From: Bodo saltans
Lineage: Eukaryota > Euglenozoa > Kinetoplastea > Eubodonida > Bodonidae
NCBI GenBank assembly: GCA_001460835.1
Contig: CYKH01001743.1
Coordinates: 52,677-93,783, forward strand
Length of the DNA stretch: 41,107 nucleotides
Reading direction: 5' to 3'
Below the pieces are notes generated by a model. That model made no database searches, was not told the origin of the DNA, and saw only the letters and a list, made by a program, of their open reading frames with translations. The stretch's first letter is position 1, and the number at the start of each line of letters is the position of its first letter. The position numbers were made by a program, and so were the translations under genes. Shown piece after piece: positions 26,501 to 36,113 of this stretch.

Positions 26501-29500
26501 CTACTTCGTGTCCTCCTCGGATCTGATCGACATTCTGTCCAAGGGTAGCGACCCCCGTGCCGTCATGGTGCACATGTCCAAGATTGTGGACTCCATTGAT
26601 GTGTTCAGCCTCGACGGAAACCCCAATCCCCACGCTGGCCCCAAGGATGTCTTCGAGATCGTCTCCATTCAAAGCGAGAAGGTCAGCCTCCCTCAGGACT
26701 TCACCTGCGATGGCCCTGTGGAGGAGTGGCTGAACGGTGTCATCTACGCCATGCAGCGCGCCATCAAGCAGCACATTCAAGAAGCCAACTCCACTTACAT
26801 CGAGAAGCCCCGTACAGAGTGGATCTACCAGTACCCCTGCCAGGCTGTCATTGTTGCCTCTCGTGTGTGGTTCACCACCGAGGTCCACCAAGCCTTCACG
26901 CAACTCGAGGAGGGTAACGATATGGGTATGAAGGACTGCCTCAAGAACCAAAAGCAACAGCTCGACAACCTCATTAAGGAAGTGCTCATGGACCGTACCT
27001 CCAACGATCGTAAGATGCTTGTGCATCTGATCACCATCGACGTGCACAATCGTGATATCGTGCAGCAGATGGTGGATGAGAAGGTCGACGCCGTGGACGT
27101 CTTCACGTGGCAGGCGCAGCTCCGTTGCTACTGGGACGAGAAGAAGGGCTCTGAGATCCGTATTGCGGATGCGGAGTTCATTAACGGTTACGAGTACATT
27201 GGTCTGTGCGGTTGCTTGGTGATTACCAAGCTCACCGATCGCTGCTATATCACCCTGTCCCAGGCCTTGCGTCTGCGTAAGGGTGGTGCCCCTGCAGGCC
27301 CCGCCGGTACCGGTAAGACGGAGACGACCAAGGATCTTGCTCGTAACTTGGGTATTGCGTGCTACGTGTTCAACTGCTCCGATCAGATGAATTACATCTC
27401 CCTCGGTCAGATCTTCAAGGGTCTCGCCATGTCTGGCTCTTGGGGTTGCTTCGACGAGTTCAACCGTATCTCCATCGAGGTGCTGTCTGTCGTGGCCACC
27501 CAGGTCGGTTCCATCCTTAACGCCCTTAAGGAGAACAAGAAGCGCTTCCGTTTCATGGACGAGGAGATTCCGATCATCCCCTCTGTCGGTTCCTGGATTA
27601 CCATGAACCCCGGTTACGCCGGTCGCACGGAGCTTCCCGAGAACATCAAGTCTCTGTTCCGCCCGTGCGCCATGTGCGTCCCCGATCTGAAGAACATTTG
27701 CGAAATTATGTTGGCCGCTGAGGGTTTCATTGAGGCCAAGGATCTCTCCCTCAAGTTCGTGACCCTGTACCGCCTGAACAGGGAGCTGCTCTCCCCCCAA
27801 GACCACTACGATTGGGGTCTTCGTGCCGTCAAGTCTGTGCTCTACATCGCCGGTTCCCTCAAGCGTGGTGACCCCGACCTGCCCGAGCGTAATGTGCTCA
27901 TGCGTGCCCTCCGTGACACGAACATGGCCAAGCTCTCCAAGGATGATGTGTACGTGTTCATGGGCCTTATCCGCGCCCTCTTCCCTAACCTCGAAGTCCC
28001 AAAGAAGGAGAAGCAATCGTTGGTGGATGCCTGCAAGCAGGTCTGTGTCGAGATGGGGAACCTCCCTGGAGATAACGATATCTTCATTCTCAAGTGCGTG
28101 CAGTACGAGGAGCTTCTGCACGTGCGTCACTCTGTCTTCGTGCTCGGCCCTGCTGGTTGCGGTAAGACTCAGTGTTGGAAGTGCCTGCAGGGTGCCCTCA
28201 CGAAGCTGTTCCAGGACGAGTGGAAGGGAAAGTGCACTGCCGCTTGTCTGAACCCCAAGGCCATCAGCTCCAACGAGCTGTACGGGTACTTCACCCCAAA
28301 CAAGGAGTGGCGCGATGGTATCCTCTCCACCATCTTCCGTGATCTTGCCTTGGAGTCCAAGAAGCGTAAGAACTGGAAGTGGATCGTGCTGGACGGTATC
28401 ATCGATGCCGAGTGGATCGAGTCGATGAACACCGTCATGGATGACAACAAGATGTTGACCCTTGTGTCCAACGAGCGTATCCCCCTGACCGCGTCCATGC
28501 GTATGATTTTCGAGATTTCCCACTTGAAGAACGCGTCGCCCGCCACCGTGTCCCGTGCTGGTGTTGTCTTCATCAACGAGTCCGATCTCGGTTGGGGTCC
28601 GTTCAAGGACAAGTGGCTCGCATCCCGCGATAAGCGCGAGCGTGCGTACCTCGACAACCTCTTCGACAAGTACGTTCCCCAGGTGTTCGAGTTCTGGAAG
28701 CGCAGCATGCGCACCATTGTCGGTATCATGGATATCAACATCATCCAGACAATCTGCTTCCTGCTCGAGGGTATCTTCGCCAAGCAAGATATGAACGAGC
28801 TCTTCAAGCACCCTGGTGTCTCTGATATCTTTGAGAAGTACTTCGTCTTCGCCGTCGTGTGGGCCTTCGGAGGTCCCCTCCCTGGAGCCGATGGCCGCGT
28901 TGATATGCGCCAGAACTTCTCGAACACGTGGCGCAAGGAGTTCCCCACGATGAAGATGGCAGATAACCTCTCCGTCTTCGACTTTTATGTCGAGAAAATC
29001 AAGGACGGCGACACCGTCCAGTACGACTGGCGCCCGTGGAGCGACCTCGTGACACCGTACAAGCACGACCCCGAGGCACAGCTCTCCAGCGTGACCGTGC
29101 AGACCGCCGACACCGTCCGTATGACGAACCTGATGTCGCTCTTTATTGACCATGGCAAGGGCGTGATGCTTGTCGGTACTGCCGGTACCGGTAAGACGAA
29201 CTTGATCATGTCCAAGCTCCGCATGTTGAACAAGGATGAGGTCCTCTTCCGCGTCGTCGCCTTCAACGCTCGTACCTCCTCCCAAGGTCTGCAGTCCGTG
29301 ATGGAGCAGTCCATTGAGAAGCGCACGGGTAAGACCTACGGTCCGTTCAACCGCAAGAAGCTGGTCTTCTTCCTGGATGATATGAACATGCCCGCCCCTG
29401 ATAAGTACGGCACCCAGGAGGCGATTGCGCATCTGCAGCAGCACGTCTGCTACGGCTTCTGGTACGACCGCATCAAGATTATCCAGAAGGAGGTCGTCGA

Positions 29501-32500
29501 CTTGCGTTACGTCGGTGCCATGAACCCCAAGTCCGGTACCTTCACCATCCTCGACCGTCTCCTGCGCCACTTCGCTGTGTTCTCCACGAACATGCCCGAC
29601 AAGTCCGACCTCGTGAAGATCTACGGACAGATCCTGAATGCGCACCTGAAGCCCTTCGGCCGCGAAATTCGCGAGAACCTGGGCAACCTTCTCACCAACG
29701 CCACCATCGAGCTGCACTTCGCCATGGTCAAGAACTTCTTGCCCACCGCCATCAAGTTCCATTACCAGTGGAACATGCGTGAGATGTTCAACATCTTCCA
29801 GGGTCTGACCAAGTCCAACCCGAAACTGCACAACACGTCCCTCCAGATTGTTCGCCTGTGGGCCCATGAATGCTCCCGCACCTTCCGTGACCGCATGCCC
29901 AGTGAGGATGACATGAAGAAGTACGATCAGATTGTGAATGAGCTCATCAACAAGGTCGGCTTTACGGACATTGACCTTTCTGAGGTGATGAAGGACCCCC
30001 TTCTCTGGGCACCGTTCTTCACCAGCAAGGACGGCGAGGAGAACGTGTACAACGAGACAGACATCGACACGTGCAACAAATTCCTCGCCAAGAAGCTTGA
30101 TGAGTACAACGATAACTTTGCCCGCATGGACCTTGTGCTCTTCAACCAGGCCATGGAGCACGTGTGCCGTATCGCACGTATCACATCCAACCCCCGAGGT
30201 AACGCGATGCTTGTTGGCGTCGGTGGTTCCGGTAAGCAGTCCCTTGCTCGCCTTGCGTCGTACATCAACCAGCACGATATCTTCCAGATTCTCGTGACGA
30301 GCAACTACAACATCAACGACTTCCGTACAGAAGTGCAGGAGGTGTACAGGAAGTGCGGTCTGAAGGGCTACCCCTTCGCGTTTATCATGACGGACTCGCA
30401 GATCGTGGTGCAAGACATGCTTGTGTACTTGAACGATATGCTCAGCTCTGGTAACGTCCCTGACCTCTTCAACCAGGATGAGCGCGATGGCGTGAATGGT
30501 TCGATTCAAAACGAGGTGAAGGCGAGTGGCAACCCCGACTACTCCAGCGCTGACGTTTGCTGGGAGTACTTCATCAACAAGGTCCGTACGAACTTGCACG
30601 TGATTCTCTGCTTCTCCCCCGTTGGCAAGAACTTCGCCGCGTGGTGCCGTGAGTTCCCCGCCCTTGCCAACACAACTGTCATTGACTGGTTCCACGCGTG
30701 GCCGGAACAGGCCTTGAAGTCCGTTGCCACCCGGTTCCTCTCTGAGATTGAGCTTGGCGGTAATGACATGACCAAGGCGATCGCAGACTTCATGGCGTTC
30801 TGCCAGCTTGGTATCACCGAGGCCAGCGAGGACTACTATGCGCAGGAGAAGCGCCGTGCCTACACCACGCCCAAGTCCTTCCTCGAGCTGATTTCCCTTT
30901 ACAAGGTGATGCTCGGAAAGAAGCGCCAAGACCTCAACGACCAGACGGAGCGTCTCGTCTCTGGTATCGATAAGATTAAGGAGGCCGGAGTGCAAGTCGC
31001 GGCGTTGCAGGAGGTCCTCCGCAAGGAGTCCATTGAAGTGGAGGAGGCCCGTCGCAAGACTGCATCCCTCATGGAGCACGTGGGTAAGGAAAAGGCCATC
31101 GTCGAGGAGCAGTCTGAGATTGCCGAGGTTGAGGAGACCAAGACGAACAAGATTGTGTTTGAAGTCGAGACGTTCGCCGCGCAATGCGCCAGCGATCTTG
31201 CCAAGGCCAAGCCCCTTGTTGATGAGGCCCTTGCTGCTCTGGATACCCTTGATAAGGGTTCCATTTCTGAGCTGAAGAATCTTGGTAAGCCCCCGGATGA
31301 TGTGCAGATGGTGGCTATTTGCGTGAAGGTGCTGACCTCCGACCCGAAGAACATTCCCAAACCCGCCATGCGTAACTGGGCCGAGGCAAAGAAGATGATG
31401 AATCAAGTCGATAAGTTCCTTGCGGAGCTCCGCAGCTTCGATGTCAACAACATCCCACAGGCCTGCGTGGATCAGATCCAGGTGTACATCACCAACCCCC
31501 AGTTCGATTCGGACATCATCAAGACCAAGTCTGGTGCTGCCGCAGGTCTCTGCAAGTGGGCTATCGGCATGAACAAGTACCATCTCGTGCGTTGCGACGT
31601 GAAGCCCAAGGAGGAGCGTCTGGCAGAAGCCCAGGAGCGCCTCGCCCAGTCCAAGGCCGCACTGAAGAAGATTCAGGACAAGGTCAGCGACTTGAAGGCG
31701 AAGCTCGACGCACTCATGCGTCAGTACAACGAGGCCGTGGAGCAGGCCAATGCTATTGAGGCCAAGGCCAAGAAGACCCGTGATAAGGCGGACCTTGCGA
31801 CTCGACTTGTGTCTGGTCTCGCCGATGAGTCTGTCCGTTGGGGTAAGACCATCCAGGACCTGCAGCACGCCACGAAGCTGCTCATTGGTGATGTGCTCGT
31901 TGGCTCTGCCTTCATCTCCTACATCGGCCCCTTCAGCAAGGTGTTCCGTGAGAAGATTGTGCACCAGGACTGGATCCCAACGATCAAGGAGTACGGCATC
32001 CCCATGACCCCTGGTCTCGACGTCGTCATGGGCGTCCTAACCTCCGAGGCCACCGTTGCGTCTTGGAACAACGAAGGCCTGCCTTCCGATCGTGTCTCCA
32101 CGGAGAATGGTTCTATCGTCACCAACTGCACTCGTTGGCCGCTGATGATCGACCCTCAACTGCAGGGTATCAAGTGGATCCGTACGCGTGAGGAGCCCAA
32201 CGGCCTCAAGGTTATTCAGACTTCTCAACGCAGCTGGCAGCGCACCCTGCAGGCGTGTATTGAGGATGGTCTCCCTTGCCTCCTTGAGGGTCTTGGTGAG
32301 AACATCGAGCCCATTCTTGACAATGTGCTTGGACGCGCCACCTACAAGAAGGGCGGCAAGATGTTTATGAAGCTTGGTGCCACAGAGGTGGAGTACAACG
32401 CGAACTTCCGTTTCTTCCTGCAGACCAGGCTCGGTAACCCTCACTACAAGCCCGAGGTCAATGCTCAGACAACTCTGATCAACTTCATGGTGACAGAGAC

Positions 32501-35500
32501 TGGTCTCGAGGATCAGCTGCTTGCCGTGGTGGTCAACCAGGAGCGCCCTGACTTGGAGCAGAAGCGTGTTGCCCTCATCCGTCAAATGAACACCATGACC
32601 ATCGAGCTCCAACAGTGCGAGGATGGTCTGCTGTTCGAGCTCGCCAACGCCAAGGGTGATATTTTGGAGAACGTTGCCCTCGTCGAGAACCTTGAAACCA
32701 CAAAGCGCAAGGCGAAGGAGATCAACCACTCCATGGCCCTCGCCATCACCACCCAGAAGGATATTGCCATGAACCGACTCACGTACACCACCGTGGCCGT
32801 GCGCGGCTCGCTGCTGTTCTTCCAGCTCGATCAACTCTGCAAGATTGATCACATGTACCAGTACTCCCTCGAGGCGTTCATGGTCGTGTTCAACAAGGCC
32901 CTTGGTAAGGCCGAGTTCCCTGAGGACAAGAAGGACGTCAACAAGCGTGTGGACAATGTCATGCGGTCCATCACAGAGACTGTCTTCGCTTACGTGTCCC
33001 GTGGTCTCTTCGAGCGCCATAAGCTCATTTTCAGCTCTCTTCTGTGCTTCGCGATTCTCAGCCGCCGTGGAGACATTGATCGTCGCCAACTTGACTTCCT
33101 CCTTCGTGGAAAGAAGAAGAGTGGTATCGACAGACCGGAGACTGTGCAAGAGTGGTGCCCAGAACCCAACTGGGCCGCCGTGCAGGCGCTTGCCGAGGTT
33201 GAGGGCGCCACCCCTGAGTTCTCCGGCCTCCCAGCCGACATGAGCGAGGGTAACCGTTGGAAGCTGTGGGCTGAGACTGAGAAGCCAGAAGATGAAAAGC
33301 TCCCCGCCGATTGGAAGATCCTCTCCGATTTCCAGAAGCTGTTGATTCTCCGTTGCCTCCGCCCCGATCGACTGACCGCCGCCCTCGAAACCTTCGTTGC
33401 CGGCGCCATCGGCAAGTTCTACGTCTCCGATCAAGCCGTAGACATCTCCACGTCCTTCAAGGACAGCACCACCACCACGCCGCTCTTCTTCATCCTTTCC
33501 GCTGGTGTTGACCCCGTCCGCTCCGTGGAGGACCTTGGCCGTAAGCTGGGCTACACGTACGACAACGAGAAGCTGTACAACGTGTCTCTAGGACAAGGTC
33601 AGGAAATCGTCGCGGATCGTGCCCTTGAAGCTTGCTTCGCCAAGGGTGGCTGGGCACTGCTGAACAACATCCACTTGGTGCAGAAGTGGCTCGGGTCCCT
33701 CGAGCAGCGCCTCGAGACGTACGCTGAAGTCTACACCAAGATGGCCCAGATTGCAAGGCGCAAGGCGGAGAAGCGCGCCGCTCGCAAGGCGATGCTTGAG
33801 CCCACTGGTGACGCCGACGGCGAGGGCGGTGCGGCTGAGGGTGAGGAAGCGGCCCCCGCCGAGGGCTCCACCAGCCCCGAGGGCGAGAAGACCGGCGAGG
33901 AGGGCGCGGAGGGCGCCGAGGGTGCCGCCGAGGCCCACGTAGAGGAGGAGGAGGAAGAGGAAGAGGAGGATGACGATGATCCGGATCTCAAGATGGACGG
34001 CCCCAAGGGTAGCCTCGAGTTCCGTGTGTTCCTCTCCGCTGAACCCTCGCCCGTCATCCCCATCGGTGTGCTGCAGCGATCCATCAAGCTGACCTCTGAA
34101 CCCCCAAGTGGTGTGAGGGCTAACGTGGTTCGTGCAATGGCCAACTTTGCGGATGAGCCATGGGAGCGCAGCGCCAAGCCCACCGAGTACCGCTGTGTCA
34201 TGTTCTCCATGTGCTTCTTCCACGCCGTCGTTGTGGAGCGCAAGAAGTTCGGCCCACAGGGTTGGAATCGTGTGTACCCATACAACATGGGAGATTTGAC
34301 CACCTGCATGGAGGTCACGGCCAACTACATCGAGGACAGGCCAAAGATCCCATGGGAGGATCTGCGTTACGTGTTCGGCGAGATTATGTACGGCGGTCAC
34401 ATCACCGACGATTGGGATCGTGTCCTCTGCATGGCCTACCTGCAGACGTACGTCGTACCAGAGTGCTGCGATGGCCTTGAGCTTGCCCCTGGCCTCCCGG
34501 TTCCTCAGCCGATGAGCTACGTCGAGTACATCACGTGGCTCAACGAGTCCGGTGAGGTGCCCCCTGAGAGCCCTATTCTGTACGGTCTCCACCCCAATGC
34601 AGAAATCAACTACCGTACGGTGCAGGCTGACGTCTTGTTCAAGACCATTAACGAGCTCCAGCCCAAGGCCCAGGGCGGTGCTGATATGCTCAGCCCCCAG
34701 GATATTGTCCGCGCCAAGCTCGATGACATCCGCGAGCGCCTGCCCGAGGCCCACAATCTGCAAGATCTGTCTGAGCGCCTCGAGGAGGACCGCAGCCCTC
34801 AACAGCACGTGTTCTACCAGGAGTGCGAGCGCATGAACATTCTCATTGACCGTCTCAAGAAGTCCCTTGAGGAGCTTGACCTCGGTATGAAGGGTGCCCT
34901 GTCGATGACCTCCTCGATGCAGCAGCTCTTTGATGAGCTCTTCATGGACCGCGTGCCAGAAGTCTGGACCAAGGTCTCCTTCATGTCGATGCGTCCCCTG
35001 GCTAGCTGGGTGGAGAACTTCCATCAGCGTAACGAGCAGCTGCTCAGCTGGTTCGGCGACCTGCAGACGCCCAAGGTGACGAACCTTTCCTTCTTCTTTA
35101 ACCCCATGTCCTTCCTGACCGCTATCATGCAGACGACCTCGATGGTCAACAGCTTCGATCTCGATCAGATGGCCCTTGTCGTGGATGTTCTGAAGAAGAC
35201 CATCGACCAGATCGAGACCAGCGCTCGTGACGGTTGCCACGTGCACGGCCTCATCATGGAGGGTGCCCGCTGGGATCCATCTGGTGCCATCGAGGACAGC
35301 CGCATGAAGGAGCTGTACCCCCGCATGCCCATCATGACCGTCCGATCATTGCCCCTTGGTAAGATCGATCGACGCGATCAGTACGAATGCCCTCTGTACA
35401 AGACCCAGCAGCGTGGCCCCGGCTTCGTGGTTGGCTTCTGGCTGAAGACCAAGCAGGCTCCCCGCAAGTGGGTGATTGCTGGTGTGGGTATGCTCCTCGA

Positions 35501-35513
35501 TGTTGTGGAGTAA
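23586..35513 (+). CDS. Outer-arm dynein beta-class heavy chain, motor part
   Basis: This continues the 21513 gene in the same frame; the whole locus is about 4,666 residues, normal for an axonemal heavy chain. It drives flagellar beating by ATP-dependent stepping along doublets. Numbered from 21513, P-loops are at 1929-1936 (GPAGTGKT, AAA1), 2212-2219 (GPAGCGKT), 2555-2562 (GTAGTGKT) and 2902-2909 (GVGGSGKQ). The coiled-coil stalk with the microtubule-binding domain spans roughly 3125-3450. The C-terminal domain ends GFWLKTKQAPRKWVIAGVG. AAA1-AAA2 wording (MNPGYAGRTELPENIKSLF, RPCAM, AGSLKRGDPDLPERNVLMRA) is beta class (DNAH9/11/17), not gamma. An acidic insertion interrupts AAA6 at ~4072-4168. 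The first true ATG in this part is at 23802, but translation should come through from 21513. Confidence 0.95.
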   Translation: MNSFDASDDSNFTIPPQVVALFKNREVFRSQVLKLDFICTTYNNFTASLRDEDEKPLLRQELDQFETEIQKGMRDIHWQNSEIIDDFVDQALKMVNAIDKVANTMHGNVKIIQDSMNEFISGDKMLPLQSTRNDKTMSEADFRKKLDDNNKNRKIMLTTKGERIHELVAETLGAINELKSSSGFPVLDADTDVWCHYIDYVNGVVRDLICDSVVNSLKHLRDQLSPEWLAENDGIPLLEVKLTLSKPAPNSGEKVESRFEPHLLSRDSSSHSVDAIINEAISNINTTATYVSRLDTGDPNDNYLSEVLEHKEANQLAKQINEELQRAAENASNYMRNYDEFKHLWEADMKKSFATFLEKNTTSKTAAKSATVGEDGMPSMDGEEEKEYFGVPLVDYDRAITEYERVGARIDTIEDRHREAFLRIDVKPIRLALQDICRRWKDTYSGHLMRKIRADLESLKAFVEEAGKGLDAEVLDGNVESLKSVMRWIRDCRVRHSEVVGPEGKNGGMFPPIQAAIQMLKSHANTATDADAELSKIEELEELRKPAPELWNTLNKQALNVRAQNSLVQDREAEKIKEQMVQFEDRLVDESRKFRQQRLFTYEVDTTSVYKEIDNLATHFNGLEGEGKSLQNLQELFDLQPSDFRELRECRSDLVMLKHVWDLNSHVVTQFQDWMKATFKTVDVSIFEDEGKKIAKQLQQQPPRAKAWDCFKGLDEQVRNMRTSLPLCQSLSSPAMRERHWQLLLTTTKQAGRIDPTADDFTLEKLLALGLHKFAEEVGNIVEKAEKELRIEKNLTKIIEIWEKLVFTYDFHEGLDTYLLGPVDEIVEQLEADNNALSSMLSDRFVEFFFEKVMTWQKNLGSVDTCTTKWMDIQRQWMNLFPIFVLSADIKEQLPEDAKAFQEADDVFRQLMSKAHKYTNVIEVICSETLKNEIGRDQELEDILTFIQDILNRCEKALTEYLETKRKIFPRFYFVSSSDLIDILSKGSDPRAVMVHMSKIVDSIDVFSLDGNPNPHAGPKDVFEIVSIQSEKVSLPQDFTCDGPVEEWLNGVIYAMQRAIKQHIQEANSTYIEKPRTEWIYQYPCQAVIVASRVWFTTEVHQAFTQLEEGNDMGMKDCLKNQKQQLDNLIKEVLMDRTSNDRKMLVHLITIDVHNRDIVQQMVDEKVDAVDVFTWQAQLRCYWDEKKGSEIRIADAEFINGYEYIGLCGCLVITKLTDRCYITLSQALRLRKGGAPAGPAGTGKTETTKDLARNLGIACYVFNCSDQMNYISLGQIFKGLAMSGSWGCFDEFNRISIEVLSVVATQVGSILNALKENKKRFRFMDEEIPIIPSVGSWITMNPGYAGRTELPENIKSLFRPCAMCVPDLKNICEIMLAAEGFIEAKDLSLKFVTLYRLNRELLSPQDHYDWGLRAVKSVLYIAGSLKRGDPDLPERNVLMRALRDTNMAKLSKDDVYVFMGLIRALFPNLEVPKKEKQSLVDACKQVCVEMGNLPGDNDIFILKCVQYEELLHVRHSVFVLGPAGCGKTQCWKCLQGALTKLFQDEWKGKCTAACLNPKAISSNELYGYFTPNKEWRDGILSTIFRDLALESKKRKNWKWIVLDGIIDAEWIESMNTVMDDNKMLTLVSNERIPLTASMRMIFEISHLKNASPATVSRAGVVFINESDLGWGPFKDKWLASRDKRERAYLDNLFDKYVPQVFEFWKRSMRTIVGIMDINIIQTICFLLEGIFAKQDMNELFKHPGVSDIFEKYFVFAVVWAFGGPLPGADGRVDMRQNFSNTWRKEFPTMKMADNLSVFDFYVEKIKDGDTVQYDWRPWSDLVTPYKHDPEAQLSSVTVQTADTVRMTNLMSLFIDHGKGVMLVGTAGTGKTNLIMSKLRMLNKDEVLFRVVAFNARTSSQGLQSVMEQSIEKRTGKTYGPFNRKKLVFFLDDMNMPAPDKYGTQEAIAHLQQHVCYGFWYDRIKIIQKEVVDLRYVGAMNPKSGTFTILDRLLRHFAVFSTNMPDKSDLVKIYGQILNAHLKPFGREIRENLGNLLTNATIELHFAMVKNFLPTAIKFHYQWNMREMFNIFQGLTKSNPKLHNTSLQIVRLWAHECSRTFRDRMPSEDDMKKYDQIVNELINKVGFTDIDLSEVMKDPLLWAPFFTSKDGEENVYNETDIDTCNKFLAKKLDEYNDNFARMDLVLFNQAMEHVCRIARITSNPRGNAMLVGVGGSGKQSLARLASYINQHDIFQILVTSNYNINDFRTEVQEVYRKCGLKGYPFAFIMTDSQIVVQDMLVYLNDMLSSGNVPDLFNQDERDGVNGSIQNEVKASGNPDYSSADVCWEYFINKVRTNLHVILCFSPVGKNFAAWCREFPALANTTVIDWFHAWPEQALKSVATRFLSEIELGGNDMTKAIADFMAFCQLGITEASEDYYAQEKRRAYTTPKSFLELISLYKVMLGKKRQDLNDQTERLVSGIDKIKEAGVQVAALQEVLRKESIEVEEARRKTASLMEHVGKEKAIVEEQSEIAEVEETKTNKIVFEVETFAAQCASDLAKAKPLVDEALAALDTLDKGSISELKNLGKPPDDVQMVAICVKVLTSDPKNIPKPAMRNWAEAKKMMNQVDKFLAELRSFDVNNIPQACVDQIQVYITNPQFDSDIIKTKSGAAAGLCKWAIGMNKYHLVRCDVKPKEERLAEAQERLAQSKAALKKIQDKVSDLKAKLDALMRQYNEAVEQANAIEAKAKKTRDKADLATRLVSGLADESVRWGKTIQDLQHATKLLIGDVLVGSAFISYIGPFSKVFREKIVHQDWIPTIKEYGIPMTPGLDVVMGVLTSEATVASWNNEGLPSDRVSTENGSIVTNCTRWPLMIDPQLQGIKWIRTREEPNGLKVIQTSQRSWQRTLQACIEDGLPCLLEGLGENIEPILDNVLGRATYKKGGKMFMKLGATEVEYNANFRFFLQTRLGNPHYKPEVNAQTTLINFMVTETGLEDQLLAVVVNQERPDLEQKRVALIRQMNTMTIELQQCEDGLLFELANAKGDILENVALVENLETTKRKAKEINHSMALAITTQKDIAMNRLTYTTVAVRGSLLFFQLDQLCKIDHMYQYSLEAFMVVFNKALGKAEFPEDKKDVNKRVDNVMRSITETVFAYVSRGLFERHKLIFSSLLCFAILSRRGDIDRRQLDFLLRGKKKSGIDRPETVQEWCPEPNWAAVQALAEVEGATPEFSGLPADMSEGNRWKLWAETEKPEDEKLPADWKILSDFQKLLILRCLRPDRLTAALETFVAGAIGKFYVSDQAVDISTSFKDSTTTTPLFFILSAGVDPVRSVEDLGRKLGYTYDNEKLYNVSLGQGQEIVADRALEACFAKGGWALLNNIHLVQKWLGSLEQRLETYAEVYTKMAQIARRKAEKRAARKAMLEPTGDADGEGGAAEGEEAAPAEGSTSPEGEKTGEEGAEGAEGAAEAHVEEEEEEEEEDDDDPDLKMDGPKGSLEFRVFLSAEPSPVIPIGVLQRSIKLTSEPPSGVRANVVRAMANFADEPWERSAKPTEYRCVMFSMCFFHAVVVERKKFGPQGWNRVYPYNMGDLTTCMEVTANYIEDRPKIPWEDLRYVFGEIMYGGHITDDWDRVLCMAYLQTYVVPECCDGLELAPGLPVPQPMSYVEYITWLNESGEVPPESPILYGLHPNAEINYRTVQADVLFKTINELQPKAQGGADMLSPQDIVRAKLDDIRERLPEAHNLQDLSERLEEDRSPQQHVFYQECERMNILIDRLKKSLEELDLGMKGALSMTSSMQQLFDELFMDRVPEVWTKVSFMSMRPLASWVENFHQRNEQLLSWFGDLQTPKVTNLSFFFNPMSFLTAIMQTTSMVNSFDLDQMALVVDVLKKTIDQIETSARDGCHVHGLIMEGARWDPSGAIEDSRMKELYPRMPIMTVRSLPLGKIDRRDQYECPLYKTQQRGPGFVVGFWLKTKQAPRKWVIAGVGMLLDVVE
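33727..34017 (+). other. Acidic low-complexity insertion in dynein AAA6
   Basis: About 97 residues separate the AAA6 helix ending SLEQRLETYA from the strand FRVFLSAEPSP; in most heavy chains these lie about ten residues apart. The insert starts basic (RRKAEKRAARKA), then is rich in G, E and A, and ends in a run of nine glutamates and four aspartates near 33943-33980. It keeps the frame and codon style of the gene. Confidence 0.8.
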
Positions 35514-36113
35514 TCGAGAAGAGACAAAAAAAAAACCCCGGATGTAGATAGAGAAACAAACTGCAAAGGAAAAAAAAAAAACAATTTAGGAAATCCTTTT
35601 TTGGATCGCACACACAAACAAAAGCAAAATCGAAAGGCAAATCAAAACAAAAAACACACACAAAAAATCACCCCACTTCCTCCTCCACACTCCAATGCGA
35701 ACAACAACATTATTCAAGAATGTAACCATACACCCTCAAACATCTTCTTTCTTTTTTATTGGAAAAAAAACCCTCCTGAGTTTGATTCCTGGAGTTATCG
35801 TCTCGTTTCGTTTTTTTTTTTAATTTTTTTTTTTGATGTGATAAAATAGGAATAGAGGTCGAGATACCCCTCCCCCCAAATACACTTATCAGCCATTGGT
35901 GCTTTTAGGAGTGGTAGACAAGCCAACCAAACCAAACAAAAAAAAAAGGAACAACAAAGCAAAAGACCGATCGAAGATCTTTTGTTTTCTTTTTTTAGTA
36001 CTACCGTGCGCAACAACAACAACCAAAACAACACAGCAGTTGCAGCAACGCTCAACTAAACCCTACTATCAAACAAACTCAACAACCTATTTATTGGAAA
36101 CAAGAAAAACAAG
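35514..36113. other. 600-base spacer and leader of the MAP kinase
   Basis: No gene is seen. A-runs (35527-35535, 35571-35582), CA-rich DNA and T-runs (35811-35834) make up the first 350 bases. A strong acceptor at 35998 is followed by a 115-base A/C-rich leader. Confidence 0.6.
35979..35998 (+). promoter_or_regulatory. Trans-splice acceptor for the MAP kinase
   Basis: A nearly pure pyrimidine run, CTTTTGTTTTCTTTTTTTAG, ends with AG at 35997-35998. The leader to the ATG at 36114 is 115 bases and CAA-rich. Confidence 0.65.

Noticed and set aside
25872-31964. Minus-strand open frame of 2,030 codons
   Set aside because: It is exactly in register with the dynein codons and is open only because TTA, CTA and TCA are unused there. 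The peptide is a mirror-like L/V/H/E-rich composition with no domain.
33588-35246. Minus-strand open frame of 552 codons (also 32037-33434)
   Set aside because: Same cause: a shadow of biased dynein codons.
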